DNA of 11,299 nucleotides, taken from Acidobacteriota bacterium. GTDB lineage: Bacteria; Acidobacteriota; Thermoanaerobaculia; Thermoanaerobaculales; Sulfomarinibacteraceae. A program made the position numbers and the translations under genes. Below are positions 6,862 through 11,299 of this stretch, piece after piece. The stretch spans positions 1-11,299 of the forward strand of contig DAOWFV010000112.1 of the NCBI GenBank assembly GCA_030637805.1. The letters are read 5' to 3'. Within the stretch, counting starts at the first letter, position 1; each line of letters begins with the position of its first letter. The notes below the pieces were generated by a model that searched no databases, had not been told where the DNA came from, and saw only the letters and a list, made by a program, of their open reading frames with translations.

Positions 6862-6969
6862 GCGGCACCGTTCGACCGAGTGTCTTTCTCTCGGCCTTGA
6901 AGACCACCCCATCCCACCTTCGCCGAGGCGCTCGATAATGCGGTAGTGGGAGATGGTGGTACCGATTAC
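6848..6969 (-). pseudogene. Remnant of a fourth kinase: start of the N-lobe with a frameshift
   Basis: Just after the kinase B stop, and in its reading frame, the minus strand reads TGA-CGG-GTA and then I-G-T-T-I-S-H-Y-R-I-I-E-R-L-G-E-G-G-M-G. This closely matches the first 21 residues of kinase B (I-G-T-S-L-S-H-Y-R-I-T-N-K-L-G-E-G-G-M-G). Immediately after G-G-M-G the frame must shift by one base to continue as V-V-F-K-A-E, then T-L-G-R-T-V-P-L-R-L-L-P, a typical kinase N-lobe continuation. One G missing from the G-run near 6905-6911 explains the shift. The expected start codon reads GTA, and the ATP-lysine position (I-K-V-L-P in kinase B) is L-R-L-L-P here. Similarity ends near 6848, at the stop end of the flotillin-operon gene. 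Only about 40 codons remain, so this is a dead, truncated relic of the kinase array. Confidence 0.75.
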
Positions 6970-6972
6970 CCG

Positions 6973-9348
6973 TCAGTCTGCAGGGAAATTCAGTCGGCGC
7001 AGCAGGTCGTCGAATCTGGGATCGTCGCGAAGCGGGTCCCAGACCGGCAAGACCTTGAGCATGAAGAGGTCGGCATCGCGCACCTCGACGGCCTTTTCGA
7101 GCCATTCAAATGCCTCGTCGTTGCTTCCGAGTGCAGTGTGGATCAGGGCGAGGTCGGAGGGTGGGATGTAGGTGGTTTTTTCCTGCTCCGCGAGTTCCTC
7201 CAGGATCTCGACCGCTTCTTGACGCCTCCCAGAACGAGCGTACAAATATGCAAGAGTGTGCTTCCCGGACCTCACGGTGTCCGGGCCTGCGAGCTCGATT
7301 CCCTTCTGCATGATCTTGATACCGCGCTCGTAATCCTCTATCGCCAGCAGCGCCTGCGCCAGACGCTGGTACGTGAACCAGAAGTACGGACTGAGTTCTT
7401 TCGTCTTTTCGAGCTGTGCGATTGACTCGTCGTACCGCCGCGCGAGGTAGAGCATCATGCCGACCTGTTCGCTGGCCACAAGGGACAGTGGGTCGAGGCG
7501 TTCAGCTCGACGGGCATGATTCAACGCCTCGTCGAAACGGCCCACACAGGCGAGCATGTAGGAGTAACTGCCGTGGACATGACTCAGGCTTGGCCCGAGC
7601 TCGAGGGCGCGGCGATGACTTCGCTCCGCCGCTTTCCAGTCCCAGTCATAGGTCATCTCGATCCAAGCGGCCGAGAGAATAGCACCGGCGTTGTCGGTGT
7701 CGATTTCGAGAGCCTTCGTGAGAGCTATGTGCGCTCGGGGAACGACCTCTGTGGGAGCAAGGCTCAGGAAATAGGTGGAGTTCAGGTGAGCGGCCGCGAG
7801 TCCAGAGTACGCGTCGGCGTAGCCGGGATCCAGCTCGATCGCGTGTTCGAAGTACCCGATGCCCTTGATGAGGCCGTCTCCGGTGAACTGGAGGAACGAG
7901 TGCATGCCTTTCAGGTAGGCCTCATGAGCCTCGGGGTCCACCTTTCGTGCGTCAACGAGGCGGCGTTCCTCTTCGGGTGTGAGGGCCAAATTGATCTCCT
8001 CGGCAACTGCGCGAGCGACCTCTCCCTGGAGGAGCAGGATGTCGCGTAGCGGCCTCTGATAATCCTGCGCCCAAAGGTGACGGTCGGTCGCACCGTGGAT
8101 GAGCTGGACGGTGATCCTGACCTCGTCCTCCCCACGAGTCACCGAACCCTCGACCACGCCGTCAACACCGAGCTCGCGTGCGATCTGCGGCAGCGGCTTC
8201 TGCGAGTTCTTGTAGAGCATCACGGACGTGCGAGAAATGATGTCCAGGGACCCGATCTGCGCGAGCCTGGTGATCAAGGCCTCGGTCATCCCGTCGGCGA
8301 AGTACTCTTGCTCCGGGTCGCCTGAGAGATTTGCGAGCGGAAGCACTGCGATCGAGCGGATCGAGGCCATCTCCGTTCGGCCGGCAAGACGTTGCCACAG
8401 CCCCTCGGGGGGCAGCACGACAAGTGCGCCGATGATGACGGCGAAGAATACCGCTACGGCGTGTCCGAGGCGGAACCGGCTTTCGACGCCGGAGGAGGGC
8501 GCTGCCGGACCGGCACCCGCGGTCGCCTCGAGGGCAAAGCCAAGGTCCCGGGCAGACTGGAAGCGGTCCTCCGGGCGTTTTTCGAGGCACCGCCGGACCA
8601 CCTTCTCAAGGCCGGTTCCAGTGCTGTTGAGGGGGGGAGGGTCTTGCTGGAGGATCGCGGCGCCAACCTCGTGGGCGGTGTCGCCCGCGAAAGCGGGTTG
8701 CCCGGCGAGCATCTCGTACAGCACGCAGCCGAGGGCGAAGATGTCGGAGCGACTGTCGGCCGGCTCCCCCCGCAGCTGCTCCGGGGCCATGTAGCCGATG
8801 GTTCCCATGACAATGCCCGGTTCGGTGGGAAGGCCCTGGGTGAGGGATTCCGAGCCATTTCCGGGGCGCTCATCTATCTCAACGAGCTTGGCGAGCCCGA
8901 AGTCGAGGATCTTGATCCGACCATCCTTGGTCAGAAATACGTTCTCCGGTTTGAGGTCCCGGTGGAGGATTCCCCGCTCGTGGGCCGCGGCGAGACCGCC
9001 GGCAATCTGTATGGCGTACTCGGCCGCTTTAGAAGGGGTGAGACGACTCGATCGGATGACCTCACGCAGCGTCTCCCCGTCGAGAAGCTCGGTGACCGCG
9101 TAGGTGATGCCACTTTCAGAGCCAAAGTCGAAGATCTCGAGGATGTTGGGATGAGAGAGAGCGGCCACCGCCCTGGCCTCGCGTTCGAAACGGGCGAGGC
9201 GATCCGGGTCCCGGGCGACCGCCTCGGGCAAGACCTTGATCGCCACCTCGCGATCCAGTCGCTGGTCGTGGGCGCGATAGACGACACCCATGCCGCCCTC
9301 GCCGAGCTTGTTGGTGATTCGGTAGTGGGAGAGGCTGGTGCCGATCAC
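6973..9348 (-). CDS. Membrane Ser/Thr protein kinase with TolB-like and TPR domains (kinase B)
   Basis: A 791-aa Hanks-type kinase. All catalytic residues are present: glycine loop G16-E-G-G-M-G, K38, E57, H129-R-D-L-K-P-E-N with D131, D149-F-G and A188-P-E. One TM helix lies at about 295-312. A TolB-amino-terminal-like (COG5616-type) domain starts at I333-A-V-L-P and includes N-L-S-G-D-P-E-Q-E-Y-F-A-D-G-M-T-E. TPR repeats follow at about 470-765, and the protein ends in a D-P-R-F-D-D-L-L-R-R-L-N-F-P motif shared with kinase C. Topology suggests a cytoplasmic kinase and an extracytoplasmic TolB/TPR half, so it may work as a receptor-like kinase. The start is GTG at 9348, chosen because it directly follows the kinase C TGA in the same frame and has a GGAGG ribosome site five bases upstream. 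It is the second gene of an operon with kinase C, and a kinase remnant follows its stop. Residues 33-76 are nearly identical to the same part of kinase A. Confidence 0.95.
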   Translation of the reverse strand: MIGTSLSHYRITNKLGEGGMGVVYRAHDQRLDREVAIKVLPEAVARDPDRLARFEREARAVAALSHPNILEIFDFGSESGITYAVTELLDGETLREVIRSSRLTPSKAAEYAIQIAGGLAAAHERGILHRDLKPENVFLTKDGRIKILDFGLAKLVEIDERPGNGSESLTQGLPTEPGIVMGTIGYMAPEQLRGEPADSRSDIFALGCVLYEMLAGQPAFAGDTAHEVGAAILQQDPPPLNSTGTGLEKVVRRCLEKRPEDRFQSARDLGFALEATAGAGPAAPSSGVESRFRLGHAVAVFFAVIIGALVVLPPEGLWQRLAGRTEMASIRSIAVLPLANLSGDPEQEYFADGMTEALITRLAQIGSLDIISRTSVMLYKNSQKPLPQIARELGVDGVVEGSVTRGEDEVRITVQLIHGATDRHLWAQDYQRPLRDILLLQGEVARAVAEEINLALTPEEERRLVDARKVDPEAHEAYLKGMHSFLQFTGDGLIKGIGYFEHAIELDPGYADAYSGLAAAHLNSTYFLSLAPTEVVPRAHIALTKALEIDTDNAGAILSAAWIEMTYDWDWKAAERSHRRALELGPSLSHVHGSYSYMLACVGRFDEALNHARRAERLDPLSLVASEQVGMMLYLARRYDESIAQLEKTKELSPYFWFTYQRLAQALLAIEDYERGIKIMQKGIELAGPDTVRSGKHTLAYLYARSGRRQEAVEILEELAEQEKTTYIPPSDLALIHTALGSNDEAFEWLEKAVEVRDADLFMLKVLPVWDPLRDDPRFDDLLRRLNFPAD

Positions 9349-11299
9349 TCAGTCCTCCGGGAAGTTCAAGCGCCGCATAAGGGTCTGAAAACGCGGATCG
9401 GTACGGAGTCCGGCAAAGAACGGGTCCACCTTCAGCGAAACCAGCCAGTTGGCGTCTTGGTCGAGCGCTCGTTCGAGCGCAGAAAGGGCGAGATCTGTTT
9501 CGCCGATCCCGGTGTGAATCCATGCCTCGAAGCACGGATCGACGGGACTTTCAGCGGAGAGATGCTCGAGACGCTGGAGTTGGGTAAGCGCCTGTTCTCG
9601 ATTGCCTTGAACCCCATAACCGTATCCGAGAGCCCCCGTGCTGCGAGGGAGGAAGGTTCCTCCGTCGATCCCTCGTTTAAGGGCTTTCTCTGCGCCCTCC
9701 CAATCCCGGCGCTGGACGTGGGCCATGCCGAGCCATGAGTACGGACCTGTGTTCGCCGGATCGAGCTCGATTGCGGTCTCGAGGTGTGCGATCGCATCGT
9801 CGTACCGCCCGGCGAAGTAGAGGACCTGACCGCAGCAGGAGCACATGATCCTCGACACCGGTTCCAGCTCGATCGCGCGACCCATCATCTCGATGGCCTC
9901 GTCGGTTCGACCGAGGAAGGTGAGCAGATGGGCGTACTGGTGGCACGCCTCCGCGTTGTTGTGGTCGATCTCCAGGCCTCGGCGAATCTCCTTCTCGGCT
10001 CGAGAAAAATCCGTCCCGAAGTGGTAGAGGACCATGCCCAGAGAAATGTGCGACTCGGCCACATGATCGTCGATGTCGAGGCCCGTCAGAACCGAAGCCA
10101 GAGCTTCCTTGAAGGCGGTGGCCTTCGGCACGAAGTCGTTCCAGCTGAGCGACGCCCAAGAGTCGGCGATGCCGGTGTAGGCGAGGGCAAAGTGAGGATC
10201 GAGGGATATCGCCTCGCGGTACAACTCGATGCTTCGCTCGAGACCATCCCGTGTTCTTCTGTTCCAGAGGTGACGACCTTTTAGATAGAGGCGGTAGGCG
10301 TCCGGATCTTCCGTGGGGCGCTTGACGATGCGCGCGTGGTCCGCGGCGGAGAGCTCGAGCCGGAGGCTCTCGGCGATCGCCTTCGAAATCGCGTCCTCGA
10401 GTTCGATGATGTCGGAGAGCCGGCGGACGTAGCGATCTCCCCAGATCCTGCCGCCACGCTCCGTGGTGATGAGCTCAGCGGTGATCAGCAGCTCATCGCC
10501 CCGCGAAGCGACGTCGCCGACGAGCACCGAATCGACGCCGAGTTCCTTGCCGGCTGTTTCCGGGTCGACCGGCCTACCCTTGTAACGGAAGACCGAGTGT
10601 CGCGCGATCACCCGGTCAATACCCGGAAGGCCGCACAGCCTGCCGATGATCCCTTCGGTGAGGCCGTCGCCGAGGTACTCCAGCTCCTCGTTCCCGCCGA
10701 CGATCTCAAATGGGAGAACGGCGATCGAGCGGATAGACCTGTTCGCCAGATCATCAAACCCTGACGCCGGTGTGGCCTGCGAGGCCGCTTGGAGTGCAAA
10801 GATGAGATCGTGAGCCGACTGAAACCGTTCCTCCGGCCGCTTTTCGAGGCAGTGCGAGACGATGGTGCCGACCCCCGGCATGATCTTGGTGACGCGCTCG
10901 GACACCGGCGCAGGATCGTCCTTGAGAGTGGCCGCAGAGACTTCGTCAGCCGTCGTGCCCGCAAACGGTCGCGTGCCGGAAAGCATTTCGTATAGCACCA
11001 CCCCAAGGGCGAAGATGTCCGACCTAGCGTCGGCCGGTTTGCCCCTCAGCTGTTCCGGAGACACGTAGCCCGGGGTGCCCATGACAACTCCGGCCGCCGT
11101 CGGAGAGGCCTCTGTGGGCAGCTCCGCGGCCTCGACGATGTCGGTTTCCGGATGCGTCAGTTTGGTGAGCCCGAAGTCGAGGATTTTCACCCTGCCGTCG
11201 GTGGTGAGGAAGATATTTTCCGGCTTGAGGTCTCGGTGGATGATGCCTTTTTCGTGCGCCGCGGCCAGGCCTGCTGCGATCTCCTGTCCGAGCAGGAGC
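9349..11299 (-). CDS. Ser/Thr protein kinase with TolB-like and TPR domains, no TM helix (kinase C, 5' partial)
   Basis: The gene enters from the right edge. The frame is open to 11298, and the first visible residues read [18 protein letters not shown], which is mid kinase domain. About 649 residues are seen, lacking the glycine loop and ATP lysine (roughly 110-115 residues outside). H-R-D-L-K-P-E-N (catalytic Asp codon 11230-11232), D-F-G (11170-11178) and G-Y-V-S-P-E are intact. The kinase domain ends near 10794 and only about 20 polar residues separate it from the TolB-like domain ([10 protein letters not shown], from about 10734). There is no TM helix, unlike kinases A and B, so this protein is probably cytosolic. 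TPR repeats follow, including an unusual M-C-S-C-C-G-Q at 9826-9846, and the end is [16 protein letters not shown]. Its TGA abuts the kinase B GTG in the same frame. The GTG at 11190 is internal, not the start. Confidence 0.93.
   Translation of the reverse strand, partial: LLLGQEIAAGLAAAHEKGIIHRDLKPENIFLTTDGRVKILDFGLTKLTHPETDIVEAAELPTEASPTAAGVVMGTPGYVSPEQLRGKPADARSDIFALGVVLYEMLSGTRPFAGTTADEVSAATLKDDPAPVSERVTKIMPGVGTIVSHCLEKRPEERFQSAHDLIFALQAASQATPASGFDDLANRSIRSIAVLPFEIVGGNEELEYLGDGLTEGIIGRLCGLPGIDRVIARHSVFRYKGRPVDPETAGKELGVDSVLVGDVASRGDELLITAELITTERGGRIWGDRYVRRLSDIIELEDAISKAIAESLRLELSAADHARIVKRPTEDPDAYRLYLKGRHLWNRRTRDGLERSIELYREAISLDPHFALAYTGIADSWASLSWNDFVPKATAFKEALASVLTGLDIDDHVAESHISLGMVLYHFGTDFSRAEKEIRRGLEIDHNNAEACHQYAHLLTFLGRTDEAIEMMGRAIELEPVSRIMCSCCGQVLYFAGRYDDAIAHLETAIELDPANTGPYSWLGMAHVQRRDWEGAEKALKRGIDGGTFLPRSTGALGYGYGVQGNREQALTQLQRLEHLSAESPVDPCFEAWIHTGIGETDLALSALERALDQDANWLVSLKVDPFFAGLRTDPRFQTLMRRLNFPED
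9354..9358 (-). promoter_or_regulatory. Ribosome binding site setting the kinase B GTG start
   Basis: GGAGG on the minus strand lies within the last codons of kinase C (Pro-Glu-Asp) and five bases before the GTG at 9348. It supports that non-ATG start and argues for re-initiation or coupled translation across the TGA-GTG junction. Confidence 0.75.

Noticed and set aside
6862..6900. Possible terminator hairpin (CCGAG...CTCGG) between the convergent genes
   Set aside because: The stem is only five pairs with a long loop and no convincing T-run, and the stretch is better explained as part of the kinase remnant.
8392..9738. A 448-codon open frame on the plus strand opposite kinases B and C
   Set aside because: It runs across the junction of two well-supported kinase genes, has no recognisable domain, and reads as the complement of kinase motifs.
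11188..11190. GTG at 11190 as the start of kinase C
   Set aside because: The frame continues upstream through an intact HRDLKPEN catalytic loop to the window edge, so this is an internal valine.

Overview
The window is GC-rich, tightly packed bacterial DNA. It is dominated by Ser/Thr protein kinases whose C-terminal halves combine a TolB-amino-terminal-like (COG5616-type) domain with TPR repeats. Expanded families of such Hanks-type kinase/TPR proteins are typical of Acidobacteriota (for example Thermoanaerobaculia- or Holophagae-like lineages) and also occur in Myxococcota, Planctomycetota and Gemmatimonadota. Acidobacteriota is my best guess, but there is no rRNA or other marker gene to fix the taxon. 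No tRNA, rRNA, CRISPR array, transposase or phage gene was seen.

Layout. (1) Positions 2-1197, + strand: the end of a two-TM membrane protein overlaps by 4 bp the start of a small zinc-ribbon protein, so the two form a co-translated pair. (2) 1177-1309: two adjacent short repeat elements, a GAATTAG heptad array and a CACAGAT-type inverted repeat, lie between convergent genes. The heptad array overlaps the end of the zinc-ribbon gene. (3) 1332-3938, - strand: a complete 868-aa membrane kinase with a TolB-like/TPR sensor (kinase A). (4) 3939-4308: a 370-bp divergent intergenic region with a C-run/G-quadruplex motif, inverted ATCTGGN heptad arrays and weak candidate promoters for both flanking genes. 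(5) 4309-6861, + strand: a two-gene operon of a FloT-type flotillin and an unrecognised 351-aa protein directly abutting it. (6) 6848-11299, - strand: a head-to-tail kinase array. Transcription runs from kinase C (5' end outside the window) to kinase B, then to a short decayed kinase remnant left between kinase B and the flotillin operon.

How they may work together (inference). Kinases A and B each have a cytoplasmic RD-type kinase domain, one TM helix and a probably extracytoplasmic TolB/TPR half, which suits receptor-like signalling. Kinase C has the same layout without the TM helix and so looks cytosolic. Flotillins organise membrane microdomains, so the flotillin could scaffold the membrane kinases, but only proximity suggests this.

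The most notable observations are the kinase remnant with a one-base frameshift just after the kinase B stop, and the kinase C/kinase B junction, where one in-frame TGA separates two kinase reading frames with no spacer. Others are the loss of the TM segment in kinase C, the pairing of a flotillin with an unknown protein instead of NfeD, and the modular heptad/G-run repeat elements.
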